Origin: Arminella tubonensis
Lineage (GTDB): Bacteria > Pseudomonadota > Alphaproteobacteria > Rhizobiales > Rhizobiaceae
Assembly: GCF_003240585.1 (NCBI RefSeq)
Contig: NZ_PCDP01000036.1
Span: 62,001 to 126,000, forward strand
Direction: 5' to 3'
Length of the DNA: 64,000 nt
Numbering within the stretch: the first letter of the stretch is position 1; each line of letters opens with the position of its first letter. Both the position numbers and the translations under genes were made by a program. The notes beneath the pieces were generated by a model that saw only the letters and a list, made by a program, of their open reading frames with translations, was not told the origin of the DNA and did no database searches. Positions 34,477 through 43,490 of this stretch are shown here, one piece after another.

Positions 34477-36391
34477 CATTGTTTATCTCAAACTGCTTTG
34501 CCGTAGCTCTGAAGAACTAATCACCTTCGGATCCAAGATCTCATTTTTCCACGGCCGGATGTCGAGCGGGAAGTCAACGATCGTTGAAATGATAAATTAC
34601 TGCCTCGGAGGAAAGCTCGTAAAAACTCCGGCCGTCTCATCCGAGGTGTTGAAAACGCAGCTGACCGTCCGTTTGGGCGATACTGAGGTTCTCATAGAAC
34701 GTGCGATCTCGGCATCGAACGTGGAAGTAAGCTGGGAGCAGGACGGACAAGTATTTCGTGAAGTGCTGCCTCTCCAAGCGGGAGAGAGGGCGGTAATCGG
34801 TGACGACATCTTCAACCTCAGCGACTTTCTGCTCGTGCGTATGGGAAGCGTGCCGATGAAGGTGCGAAAACGGAAGGCGGATGAAGATTCGGAACTGCAC
34901 AGACTTAGCTTTCGAGACTTCTATAGGTTTTGCTACCTTGACCAGCCTCATCTGGATTCAAGCTTGTTCGCCTTAGAGCAGCCGATCAAAGCCGAAAAAT
35001 CGAAGGATGTTCTGAAATTCGTTCTCGGCTTTCAGAGCGATGTGCTTACGCAGTTACAGCAGGAGCTGCAGGAAAAGAGACAGGAGCAGCGCTCTCTGCG
35101 AGAAGCCGCGAAACAGATCCGCGAATTCCTCAACACCTACGGTTTCGCTTCGGAGGCGTCTATCGACAGCCAAGTTGATGAGATCAACGGCTTGACCGAA
35201 AAACTCGAAATTGAGCGAGCAGCTCAGGAGGCACCGACGGAATTCGTCGAGGATAGCCTGCGTAACGAGGCAGTTCGCCTGACAGATGCCCACCAGCTCA
35301 AAGCCGCAGCGATAGAAGACATTCGTTTGCGTCAGGAAGAACAGGAGGCCCTTCGTTCCGAACTGATCACCTTGAAGATGAAAGCGGCCAGAGCAGCGAG
35401 TGCTTCGAAAGTCTTGCAAGGAGCTACCTTCAAGGCATGCCCGTGCTGCGGAACGTCAGTTACGACCAAGAGTCCTCCTGGTCACTGCTATCTGTGCAAG
35501 GCCGAGACCGATTCTGACGACGAAGGCGACATGCCATCTTCGGCCGTCGAACAGGATCTGTCAGACCGGATCGATGACTTGGACATATCGTTACGAAGGT
35601 TATCGAATTCTCTGAGAAATCAATCGCGGTCACTTTCTGAGATCCAGATGAAGCGTGCCGAAATATCGCATTCTATCGATTCCGCACGACAAAGCGTGGA
35701 ATCGCAATACCTGCAGCGGGCGCGCCAGATCGAGAGCGAACTGGGCAAGTTAAACGAACGAAGAAGATTTCTCATGCACGTCAGGGCGATGCCGGCGGAC
35801 ATTGAGGCGAGAATGGAGAGTGCAGACAAGCTTTCAGCCGATGTCGCAAAAATTATGCGCAATATCAGCGAGGAGGAAGAGAAATTCGAAAAGGGTCGCA
35901 TCCATGTCAAGGCTCTAGAAGAGAACTTCAAATCCATACTGCGAGCCATCAAGTTTCCGGAGATTGGCGATACGGACGGTATTCACATCAACACGCGAAC
36001 TTGGCTTCCCTACATTTATCCAGAGGGGAATTTTGATGCCGCTTGGACCTTTTACGATGTAGGTAGCGGCGGCAAGGCGGTGCTTTTCAAGATTTCATAC
36101 GCGCTTGCTATTCACAAGACGGCTGCGGAACAAGGACTTCCCATACCTCAGCTACTGATCGTGGATTCAACGATGAAAAACATCACTCCTGATATCAATC
36201 CGCTGGTTTTCAAGAATTTTTACAAGGAATTGTATCGCTTGCTGAACGCTGAATTGATTGATTGGCAGTGCATAGTCGTAGACCAGACATTTAGCCCCTT
36301 CGAAGGCTTCAAGACCGGCACCTTTGAACGGAAGATGGTCGTAGATGATCCCGAGCATCCACCGCTGATCAGTTATTATCGAGGGCACTGA
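34466..36391 (+). CDS. ABC-3C system SMC-like ATPase with zinc motif
   Basis: This is a 641-residue ATPase. Walker A GRMSSGKS lies at residues 30-37, a long coiled coil runs from about 190 to 480 and is interrupted by a CxxC pair (Cys325/Cys328 and Cys341/Cys344) like a zinc hook. The signature-like DVGSGGK follows at 531-537 and Walker B LLIVDS at about 563-568, where Ser replaces the usual catalytic Glu. The start is GTG at 34466, inside the middle-component gene. The protein probably senses DNA or phage structures and licenses the nuclease; this role is inferred from ABC-3C systems. Confidence 0.85.
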   Translation: MRINIVYLKLLCRSSEELITFGSKISFFHGRMSSGKSTIVEMINYCLGGKLVKTPAVSSEVLKTQLTVRLGDTEVLIERAISASNVEVSWEQDGQVFREVLPLQAGERAVIGDDIFNLSDFLLVRMGSVPMKVRKRKADEDSELHRLSFRDFYRFCYLDQPHLDSSLFALEQPIKAEKSKDVLKFVLGFQSDVLTQLQQELQEKRQEQRSLREAAKQIREFLNTYGFASEASIDSQVDEINGLTEKLEIERAAQEAPTEFVEDSLRNEAVRLTDAHQLKAAAIEDIRLRQEEQEALRSELITLKMKAARAASASKVLQGATFKACPCCGTSVTTKSPPGHCYLCKAETDSDDEGDMPSSAVEQDLSDRIDDLDISLRRLSNSLRNQSRSLSEIQMKRAEISHSIDSARQSVESQYLQRARQIESELGKLNERRRFLMHVRAMPADIEARMESADKLSADVAKIMRNISEEEEKFEKGRIHVKALEENFKSILRAIKFPEIGDTDGIHINTRTWLPYIYPEGNFDAAWTFYDVGSGGKAVLFKISYALAIHKTAAEQGLPIPQLLIVDSTMKNITPDINPLVFKNFYKELYRLLNAELIDWQCIVVDQTFSPFEGFKTGTFERKMVVDDPEHPPLISYYRGH

Positions 36392-36468
36392 TCCACAGGA
36401 AACCGTGTTTGTACTCCCTAGCTTCCAGCCACTTCTTTAATTGAGATCGAATCTTCGGAGGATGCGTC

Positions 36469-36744
36469 ATGAAACTCGTTCGTTTACGGCTAAAGAGCTT
36501 TCGTTCTTTCGGCCCTGCGGCGACTGTTATCGACCTGGCCGACCTGATCTTCCTTCTTGGGCCCAATGGCTCCGGTAAGACCGCAGTGCTCCAAGCGCTG
36601 GCAAGGATGTTCAGTCTCGATCCTAGCCAGCGGAAAATTCGGAAGTCTGATTTTCATGTTCCCAATGACGAGAAAGATCATCCCCTGGAGCGACAGCTAT
36701 GGGTTGAGGCGGATTTCGAATTCCCGGAACTACTTATCGATGAT
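36469..36744 (+). pseudogene. OLD/RecF-type ATPase, N-terminal fragment
   Basis: The first 92 codons encode MKLVRLRLKSFRSFG, a Walker A GPNGSGKT near residue 34-41 and [15 protein letters not shown], typical of OLD-family (AAA, ATP-dependent endonuclease) N-termini. After FPELLIDDG the frame loses family similarity and the DNA becomes a SAVED-domain sequence in another frame. The TOPRIM nuclease part is absent. It is preceded by a GGAGG ribosome-binding site, so a truncated ATP-binding peptide may still be made. Confidence 0.75.
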
Positions 36745-37252
36745 GGGTGCGCCCCAACCGCTCCTGATCGAACTGGGAAGGCAGCTTTGCGACATTCTAC
36801 CGGCCGAGGTTCATCAACGACACAGAGAGCCGGCGACATGGAAGTGGCAGAACGACAGTGCGCCGATCGAGTTCCAGGTCGAGGTGCCCACCGAGGTGCA
36901 TTCGACGGTGGCTCTGATTCTAGGTTTGAGCGCGACAATATCAAAAGACCGTATCATTGCCGTTCTGGGCAACGACGTTTCGGTCTGGTCGATCACTGCG
37001 ATTTCGCCGCACAACGACATCATGCGGACTGCTGGCGACCTCTCGCGCTTTCGCCAAGAGCTGAGACGGCTGTTTGACAAGATAAAATCGGCGCACGGAG
37101 AAGGGGCAGCGATAAACGTTTTTCCCGCCCTGCCGGTCTCTGCGGCGGTGGAAGTGGGGCGCGTGTGGATGCCAAAGGCCGATCTGCCTTTGAACGTATT
37201 TGACCAAAATCGCAGGATCGGCGGCTTCGCATCCGCTCTTAGGATCCAGTGA
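36740..37252 (+). pseudogene. SAVED-domain C-terminal fragment (CBASS-type sensor)
   Basis: In the +2 frame relative to the ATPase fragment, 170 codons match the second half of SAVED domains: [85 protein letters not shown] domains bind cyclic oligonucleotides in CBASS and related defence effectors. The N-terminal nuclease and first SAVED half are gone. This is a relic fused to an unrelated ATPase start. Confidence 0.8.
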
Positions 37253-37356
37253 TAGGCCGCTGAGGCTTTCAAAACAAGCTTCACCAAGCATGCGCGAACT
37301 AGTTGAAGAGGTTGCTATCTGTGGTAGGCTTCTGACGGGGCGAGGGGAGATTTACG

Positions 37357-38526
37357 ATGGCCAAGAACATCGTCGTCTGCTGTGACGGGACTGGCAACGA
37401 AATTGGCGTGAACATGTCCAATGTTCTCAAGCTATACAGGATGCTTGAAAAAGACGAGGGCCAACTCGTGTACTACGACCCCGGCGTTGGAACGTTGGGT
37501 CAACGAAAGACGTGGGGGAGAATAAGCCAAAACGCAAAAGGGGTTCTGGGGCTCGCCACAGGCTATGGCCTGGACGACGACGTATTGGGTGCTTATCGCT
37601 TTTTGGCTGAACATTACAGCGAAGGCGACCAGGTGTTTCTTTTCGGCTTCAGCCGCGGCTCTTACAGCGTCCGTGTCCTTGCTGGTTTCATCCACCTCCT
37701 CGGTCTGTTGCGGTCAGACCAGCTGAACTACGTCGGCTATGCGTTCGCCGCTTATAAGCGCGCCGCCATGGATGGTGAGGATCTATCGGTAGCCTGGCAC
37801 TTCCGAAGAATTGTTGGTGGACGGACCATAGCAATCAAGTTCCTTGGCGTATGGGATACGGTTGCATCCGTCATTGTGCCGCGACCTGATCGCTTCTACA
37901 TCCCGAGCTTGGAGATGCTGCCTTACACGCTTCAAAACCCCAGCGTCGAAGTCTTCCGTCAAGCAATTGCTATCGATGAATTTCGTCGGATGTTCCGATT
38001 GCGGAGATGGAAGGAGGACCAGGAATTCAAGCCCAATCGCTTTTCGACTTCAGAGCCTCGAAACCAGGACAGCCGACAGGTTTGGTTCGCGGGCTGTCAC
38101 TCCGACATCGGCGGCGGCTATCCGGAAAATGAGAGCGGGCTATCAAAGTATCCCCTCCGCTGGATGATCCAGCAAGCCAATCCGCACGGACTGAACGTGA
38201 ACACGTCGATGTTCAATCATCTTGCAGAAGGAAAGGCGCGGGGCGGCAGTGAGCATGAGTACGCGGAGCCAAGCGCAACAGGGGAGTTGCACGTATCAGC
38301 AACCGGCGCCTGGCGTATTCTCGAGTGGATTCCGAAGAAAGTGAAATGGCGAGAATGGCCAAAGCGCAAGGGCTTGCTTGGCTACTACGTGCCCCACTAT
38401 GAGCCGCGGTTCATTCCTGAAGGAGCAAGCATTCACGAGTCTGCGCTCCGACGGAAGGAAGTAGTTCCGTCGTACAATCCGAAAAATCTGCCGGAAATCT
38501 TCGAGGTCGAGCATGACCCTCTTTGA
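37357..38526 (+). CDS. DUF2235 alpha/beta hydrolase (Tle1-like)
   Basis: This 389-residue hydrolase starts with the DUF2235 signature IVVCCDGTGNEIG, followed by YYDPGVGT, GYGLDDDV and the nucleophile elbow FGFSRGSYSVR (Ser about 99). Further family motifs are FLGVWDTVAS, AIDEFRRMF and WFAGCHSDIGGGY with the catalytic His. The family includes type VI phospholipase effectors of the Tle1 group, but many stand-alone members are uncharacterised. No signal peptide or membrane helix is seen. Its place inside a defence island suggests a lipid-targeting abortive effector; that is inference. Confidence 0.88.
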   Translation: MAKNIVVCCDGTGNEIGVNMSNVLKLYRMLEKDEGQLVYYDPGVGTLGQRKTWGRISQNAKGVLGLATGYGLDDDVLGAYRFLAEHYSEGDQVFLFGFSRGSYSVRVLAGFIHLLGLLRSDQLNYVGYAFAAYKRAAMDGEDLSVAWHFRRIVGGRTIAIKFLGVWDTVASVIVPRPDRFYIPSLEMLPYTLQNPSVEVFRQAIAIDEFRRMFRLRRWKEDQEFKPNRFSTSEPRNQDSRQVWFAGCHSDIGGGYPENESGLSKYPLRWMIQQANPHGLNVNTSMFNHLAEGKARGGSEHEYAEPSATGELHVSATGAWRILEWIPKKVKWREWPKRKGLLGYYVPHYEPRFIPEGASIHESALRRKEVVPSYNPKNLPEIFEVEHDPL

Positions 38527-38678
38527 GGTCTTGAATGACTTTTTTTTGGATAAGCGATCGATTGTTCCGAAGTCCATTGTTCTAGGCGAGTACCGGGTAA
38601 ATGAATTAACGTCGCGAATCTCAGTCCCATCAATTGGCGGAAACCAAGCCGCCATAGTGTAATCAGGAGGACGCTTGC

Positions 38679-40073
38679 ATGTTCCTACGTCGACTGCGTC
38701 TGAAAGATCTTCGCTCCATTGCAGAGCTCGACATGCAATTCGTCCAGTCGAGCGGTGATGTTCGCCCTTGGACCTTTGTCTTGGGAGAAAATGGCGCGGG
38801 CAAGAGCACAATTCTTCGCGCCTTGGCGCTTGTCACCGCGGGAGGGGAGGCACTCCCCGAAATTGTAGGTGATCCCGACACTTGGATACGTGTTGGAAGT
38901 GACACCGCTACGATCGAACTCGACTACGCCACGTCGGAAAATCAACCACGATATGCTCAGCTCATTTTGCGGCGCGGCGAAGGTATCCGGAAACTTCTAG
39001 AGGCAAATGCTGAAACTCTCGAGCAGATCGATGCAGCGCTGGCCCACGCTACCCGGAACTATTTCGTAGTAGGTTATGGTGTCTCGCGCCGCCGGTCTGC
39101 CGAGCCGATCAGCTGGTCCGGAATGGCAGGGAGCTATAGGAACAATCGGGCCCAAAGCGTAGCGACGCTCTTTTCCCCTGACGCTACACTTGTTTCCATC
39201 GAGCAATGGGCTCTTGATCTCGATTATCGCCGTGGAGCGCAAGGGCTTCGGCCTGTTAGAAAGGCGCTCGACACGCTTTTGGCTGACGCCAAGTTTGACA
39301 GCATTGACAAGGAGCGCCGCCAGCTTCTGTTCCAGACGCCTGATGGAGTGCTACCGCTCTCGCAGCTCAGCGATGGCTATCAGGCAATGACAGCGTGGTG
39401 CGGCGACGTGTTGTTCAGGATTACGGAGACCTTTGCGGATCGCACCGATCCGCTGAGTGCACGGGGTGTTCTACTCATCGATGAACTTGACTTGCACCTT
39501 CATCCGATATGGCAGCGTCAACTGGTCAGCTTCATCAAACGCACGCTTCCTAATTTTCAAGTGGTAGCTACCACTCATTCCCCCCTAACGGTGCACCAGG
39601 CAGAAGAGGGCGAACTCTTTGTCCTAAAGCGCCCGGAGCGGGGCAACGCGGCCTCAGCTTTGACGCAGTTTGAAGGCGCGCCGAATAAGCTCATGCTGCA
39701 TCAGCTAATTCAGAGCCCGTTTTTTGGTCTCGAGACCCTCGACTCTCCACAGGTGGCAAGCCTTCGTCGAGAGTTGCGATCGCTCAAGGGCGTTGCGGAA
39801 GAGGCTCCGGCAGATGGAGGGCGAACAGTGGCCTCTGAAACGGCAGCAAGTCCTCGGCCGGCATCGCAGGCCGCACGATCAAAAAGAGTGAAACAGATCG
39901 AGATCGAGCTTGCCTCTGTTCCAAACTGGAGCAAGGTCCCAGAGTATCTGCAGTCGACTAACAATCTGTTGCGTCAAATATCGGAAGAATTATCGACGGG
40001 TTCCGGGTCCGCGCGTGCATCTAAAAGGGCAACAAAGTCGCGATCGGATGTTGGCAATGGAGGCGAGTCGTGA
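38679..40073 (+). CDS. Septu-like AAA ATPase (PtuA-type)
   Basis: This 464-residue ABC/AAA_21-type ATPase has Walker A GENGAGKS at residues 36-43, a signature-like LPLSQLSDGYQAM, Walker B LLIDELDLHLHP (Asp268-Glu269) and a switch ATTHSPLTVHQ. The C-terminal 110 residues are a Ser/Ala/Arg-rich tail with a helical segment. The gene overlaps the HNH gene by 4 bp. An ATPase plus small HNH nuclease in this order is the Septu architecture, in which PtuA assembles with PtuB to cut DNA. Confidence 0.85.
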   Translation: MFLRRLRLKDLRSIAELDMQFVQSSGDVRPWTFVLGENGAGKSTILRALALVTAGGEALPEIVGDPDTWIRVGSDTATIELDYATSENQPRYAQLILRRGEGIRKLLEANAETLEQIDAALAHATRNYFVVGYGVSRRRSAEPISWSGMAGSYRNNRAQSVATLFSPDATLVSIEQWALDLDYRRGAQGLRPVRKALDTLLADAKFDSIDKERRQLLFQTPDGVLPLSQLSDGYQAMTAWCGDVLFRITETFADRTDPLSARGVLLIDELDLHLHPIWQRQLVSFIKRTLPNFQVVATTHSPLTVHQAEEGELFVLKRPERGNAASALTQFEGAPNKLMLHQLIQSPFFGLETLDSPQVASLRRELRSLKGVAEEAPADGGRTVASETAASPRPASQAARSKRVKQIEIELASVPNWSKVPEYLQSTNNLLRQISEELSTGSGSARASKRATKSRSDVGNGGES

Positions 40074-40900
40074 TCCGGCTGACGCGTCTCCGCACCGCAA
40101 CGGGACTGCCGCGCGACTTCACGGGCGCGCGTCTGCTCGAAAAGCATCAGGACTTGGTGACCCGCTTTTTCTCCGGACAAGTGGAGCCGCCAATCAAATG
40201 GACATCGTCCAAATGGAAATCGGCAAAAAAACGACTCAAATTCGAGACCAGCGGAAAATGCGCATACTGCGAAGCATCAACTGATGTTGTCGCGCATGGC
40301 GACGTCGAACACTTCAGGCCGAAGTCCACGTATTGGTGGCTCGCATATGACTTTGACAATTATGTCTTTGCTTGCCAGATCTGCAACCAGATTTACAAGG
40401 GGGACAACTTTCCGATCTCGGGGCAGCGACTCGGATCACCTCTCTTGCCCAACGCTCAACCGGCAGACGCTCAGTTGACGCAGCTTGTTCAAACCCTGGT
40501 CCGTGATGTGACATCGACAACCGATGAGGAGCTAGTTGCACTCTGGGGGGGGGAGGGCGCGGATCTAATCCACCCTTACCTTGAAGATCCGTCAGAGCTC
40601 CTGACATATGAGGCCGACGATGCCAATCGTGAAGTTTGGATTCGTGCCAACGTCGGGGAACGGGCGGTACGTGCACATGATGCGGCCGTGAAATTCCTGG
40701 GCCTAAATCGTGAAGAATTGCGTCGGCTACGCTATGAGCAACTCGACCTCTTGCGGATATTAAAGTCAAGTTTTGATGAGCCACGGCTCTCAGACGACAT
40801 AAAAGCGAGAATCAGAGCGAAATTCGATGAGATGAGCCGGGCAGCTTATCCTTTCGCGGGTTTGAACCGCTTTTTCCTTCGTGAATGGCACGTGCTCTGA
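40070..40900 (+). CDS. Septu-like HNH nuclease (PtuB-type)
   Basis: This 276-residue nuclease carries an HNH core: CAYCE (Cys64, Cys67), DVEHFRPK (Glu80-His81) and ACQICNQIYKG (Cys102, Cys105, Asn106). The WWLAYDFDNY block is usual for the PtuB-type family. Its start overlaps the ATPase stop (GTGATC context), so synthesis is coupled. The remaining C-terminus is helical. It should be the DNA-cleaving part of the pair. Confidence 0.87.
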   Translation: MIRLTRLRTATGLPRDFTGARLLEKHQDLVTRFFSGQVEPPIKWTSSKWKSAKKRLKFETSGKCAYCEASTDVVAHGDVEHFRPKSTYWWLAYDFDNYVFACQICNQIYKGDNFPISGQRLGSPLLPNAQPADAQLTQLVQTLVRDVTSTTDEELVALWGGEGADLIHPYLEDPSELLTYEADDANREVWIRANVGERAVRAHDAAVKFLGLNREELRRLRYEQLDLLRILKSSFDEPRLSDDIKARIRAKFDEMSRAAYPFAGLNRFFLREWHVL

Positions 40901-40978
40901 GGTCGATTGTCAATGTTTACCCAAGTTGTTTGTGCTGGCGACTCTTGCTCCGCAAGCTACATCGAATAGGTGACGCCC

Positions 40979-42196
40979 ATGCGCGAAAACTTTAACTTAA
41001 CAACTCTGCGTAAACTGCGAGATCGGGTCGCTGGAATTTGTTCTAGACCGGGGTGTAGAAGGTTGACTATCGGCCCTAAGACCGACTTCGGTGTGTTAAA
41101 TATCGGTGAAGGAGCGCATATCACTGCGGCCTCATCTGACGGGCCGCGTTTCGATCCGAGGCTGTCAGTGGCGCAACGAGTCCATTTTAGCAATGGCATT
41201 TGGCTCTGCCGGAATTGTCATCGCCTAGTTGATGGAGACGCAGGGTCCTTTCCTGTTGAGCTGTTGCGCAGTTGGAAGTCGGATGCAGAGGCTCTGGCGC
41301 GGCTTAATCTATTAGATGGGCCAAGGGAGCTCACTGGTGTACGTGAATATCTCGATGCCAGAGTTACTGAGGCCCAACCAACGGGCTATATTCGCTTTAT
41401 CGGGGTCGCTGACGTCGATAAACGGAGCGTTTCTGAGGCGATTGAGGCAAGTGATGAGGTAGACATCCGCTACTCTGATTCAATTGAAAAGGCGCTTGTT
41501 CAACTTCAATGGCGCGACAAAGATCCAGATGCACATATGGCACAGAATCCGCACCGAAAGGAAATTGAGCCTAACTTACGCGGGGAGATCGCCGCGTTTT
41601 ATCATTCGCACAATAAGCGACTTTTGAAGCGTGTGAGTTTAATCGCTGAGCACAACTCTGCGGGCCTTTGTCGCCTTCTCGAAATTCTTCGGGAACTGAA
41701 TGCCTCGCTTTCTCAGAGAGAAAATTCAGTAGCGACTTTTGCAGCGCTGGCGGCGCTACGGTTGGTTCTGATCCTGAAGGACGGGTACGACTGGGATGAA
41801 GAGGGCGTGCGCCATTGGTTCGAGTCGTTGCAGGTTGAGACCACAGTTGGGCCAAGCCTTTTGCCTCTGGTGCCCAAAGTCAGCCATACCGGCAGTGCGA
41901 CGTTCGGCTCCAGGTTTTGGTGTGCAGCCCGAGTAGGTTCGGAAAACATCTACGAGTATGCGATGTTCCCGTACGAGCGGGTACTGCCACTCTTCCTTGG
42001 GGGCGTTCGCGGCGATCGAGAGGCATTCTTTCAATGGGTGTTGCCGCAAATTTTTGACAGCAATCGCCTTAGCCTTCGACGTGAAGCAAACAAAATTTCT
42101 CCCGAAGACTGGGAGCCGTTCCTCCTGCATGGAAGTCACCTTGAGTGGTGGAGCCGGCATAGAGATTGTCCTTGGGGAACCATCAATGAGCGCTAA
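40979..42196 (+). CDS. HNH protein with uncharacterised C-terminal region
   Basis: This 405-residue protein has an N-terminal zinc-HNH module (CSRPGC at 21-26, GEGAHI at 43-48, NGIWLCRNCHRLVD at 72-85), followed by a linker and 300 residues that I do not recognise, with RRLLEILRELN and VGPSLLPLVPKV blocks. AGGTGA sits 5 bases before the ATG at 40979. It follows the Septu-like pair by 78 bp on the same strand. The association suggests a nuclease effector, either a third component or a separate defence gene. Confidence 0.65.
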   Translation: MRENFNLTTLRKLRDRVAGICSRPGCRRLTIGPKTDFGVLNIGEGAHITAASSDGPRFDPRLSVAQRVHFSNGIWLCRNCHRLVDGDAGSFPVELLRSWKSDAEALARLNLLDGPRELTGVREYLDARVTEAQPTGYIRFIGVADVDKRSVSEAIEASDEVDIRYSDSIEKALVQLQWRDKDPDAHMAQNPHRKEIEPNLRGEIAAFYHSHNKRLLKRVSLIAEHNSAGLCRLLEILRELNASLSQRENSVATFAALAALRLVLILKDGYDWDEEGVRHWFESLQVETTVGPSLLPLVPKVSHTGSATFGSRFWCAARVGSENIYEYAMFPYERVLPLFLGGVRGDREAFFQWVLPQIFDSNRLSLRREANKISPEDWEPFLLHGSHLEWWSRHRDCPWGTINER

Positions 42197-42601
42197 AGTT
42201 CATCGCTCGTCCGCCGACGTTGATCATGATATTATCGACACACGAAATACGGCATGGGCGCGAAGTTTGGGATTATGTCTTATGTTTGCGTGAATTGCTC
42301 TTCATCCACTCGGAACGCCTGAATAGATATTCCACAGTCCGAACCCTGTCGAAGCAGCGAAATTCCTTATGGCGACACCTAAAATACTAAGCACTTAAAT
42401 TCTCTCCTCTTTTGCTATCGTATGCCATTCAAACTAAGGGGGTCGGCGGTTCGGTTCCCTTCAAGGCGTGGGAATCCGGTCTGGACTCTGCACCCATTTT
42501 CGGAGCTTTGATTCCTGTGCATATTTCCGAATAACAACAGCCGCGGAAGTGGTGCACTCTTGCGGACCAGCCCGCTGTCCAGAAAACGGCCGTTTACCGG
42601 A

Positions 42602-42749
42602 CACTCATATGCTCAGTCCCGACCTCGCCAAGCGACTGAATAAGGCTGAGGTCGATAGGCATGGCCGCGGCTGGGAGCATACCAGCGATCACGCGCCGGT
42701 TTGGATCGAGCTATCAGACAATCAGATCCGGCGGAAAAAGAGTGAGTAA
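42602..42749 (+). pseudogene. xthA: Exodeoxyribonuclease III, C-terminal fragment
   Basis: The frame THMLSPDLAKRLNKAEV...RGWEHTSDHAPVWIEL matches the end of exodeoxyribonuclease III, including the catalytic SDHAP. About 48 of roughly 260 codons remain. Sequence upstream (42200-42600) shows no recognisable remainder. Confidence 0.8.
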
Positions 42750-42761
42750 TGACGGAGGCCC

Positions 42762-43490
42762 TCACAGAAAGATGTGCACGACTATGGACGTCACTATAGC
42801 ATTCAAGCCCATTGCGATGCCCGAAAACAACCCTGCAACTGGGTTCACCGAATAGGCTCGCGCAGTACCTATCCCGTGTGATGCCAATCCGACTGCGAAA
42901 CCCCGGGCGCCGTAATCACGCACGCCCATCGCATTCATCATCGGGGTGACAACGACCGCTCCGCAGATCCCGGTGAGAACGACCACCGCAGCAGTCAAAG
43001 ACGGATCGCCGGCCAGACTTTTGGATATTGCCATGGCGACTGCCGCGGTCGTGGATTTCGGCGCGAGAGAAGCCGTAATGAACTCAGGAAATCCGAGCGC
43101 CTCGCTCAGGAGGATCGTGGATCCTACCGCCGTCAGGCTTCCGACCGTTAAGGCGACGATCATCGGCAACAGATTCCGCCTCACGAGTGCGAACTTTTCG
43201 TAGAGCGGGATCCCCAGTGCGACCGTCGCTGGCCCCAGGAGAAAGTGAATGAACTGCGCACCTTCGAAGTATCGTTGGTAATCGATGCCGGTCAGGTAGA
43301 GGATGAGGGCTATGATTACAATCGACATCAGTGTCGGGTTGAACAGCGGATTGCTGGGTCTCAGTCCGGCAAGGAACGTTGCGAAGATCCATATTACCAA
43401 GGTTCCGCTTAGCCAAAGCAGCGGCGAGGTTGCGAGGTAGACCCACAAACCGTCACTCATCAGACGCACCTCCGAAGATCCGCTTCGCAA
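42762..43490 (-). CDS. lrgB: LrgB/CidB-family membrane protein
   Basis: This 242-residue multi-pass protein has the LrgB motifs LTGIDYQRYFEGAQFIHFLLGPATVALGIPLYE, LAPKSTTAAVAMAISK and GVASHGIGTAR-like GLASHGIGTARA (given as family blocks). With LrgA it forms a holin/antiholin-like or metabolite-export system affecting autolysis and small-acid transport. Its start overlaps the end of lrgA by 38 bp. It is the second gene of a minus-strand pair facing the exodeoxyribonuclease III fragment. Confidence 0.9.
   Translation of the reverse strand: MRSGSSEVRLMSDGLWVYLATSPLLWLSGTLVIWIFATFLAGLRPSNPLFNPTLMSIVIIALILYLTGIDYQRYFEGAQFIHFLLGPATVALGIPLYEKFALVRRNLLPMIVALTVGSLTAVGSTILLSEALGFPEFITASLAPKSTTAAVAMAISKSLAGDPSLTAAVVVLTGICGAVVVTPMMNAMGVRDYGARGFAVGLASHGIGTARAYSVNPVAGLFSGIAMGLNAIVTSIVVHIFL

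Noticed and set aside
42440..42490. Sequence GGTTCGGTTCCC resembling a tRNA T-arm
   Set aside because: No acceptor stem, anticodon arm or CCA can be assembled around it; not called a tRNA or att site.
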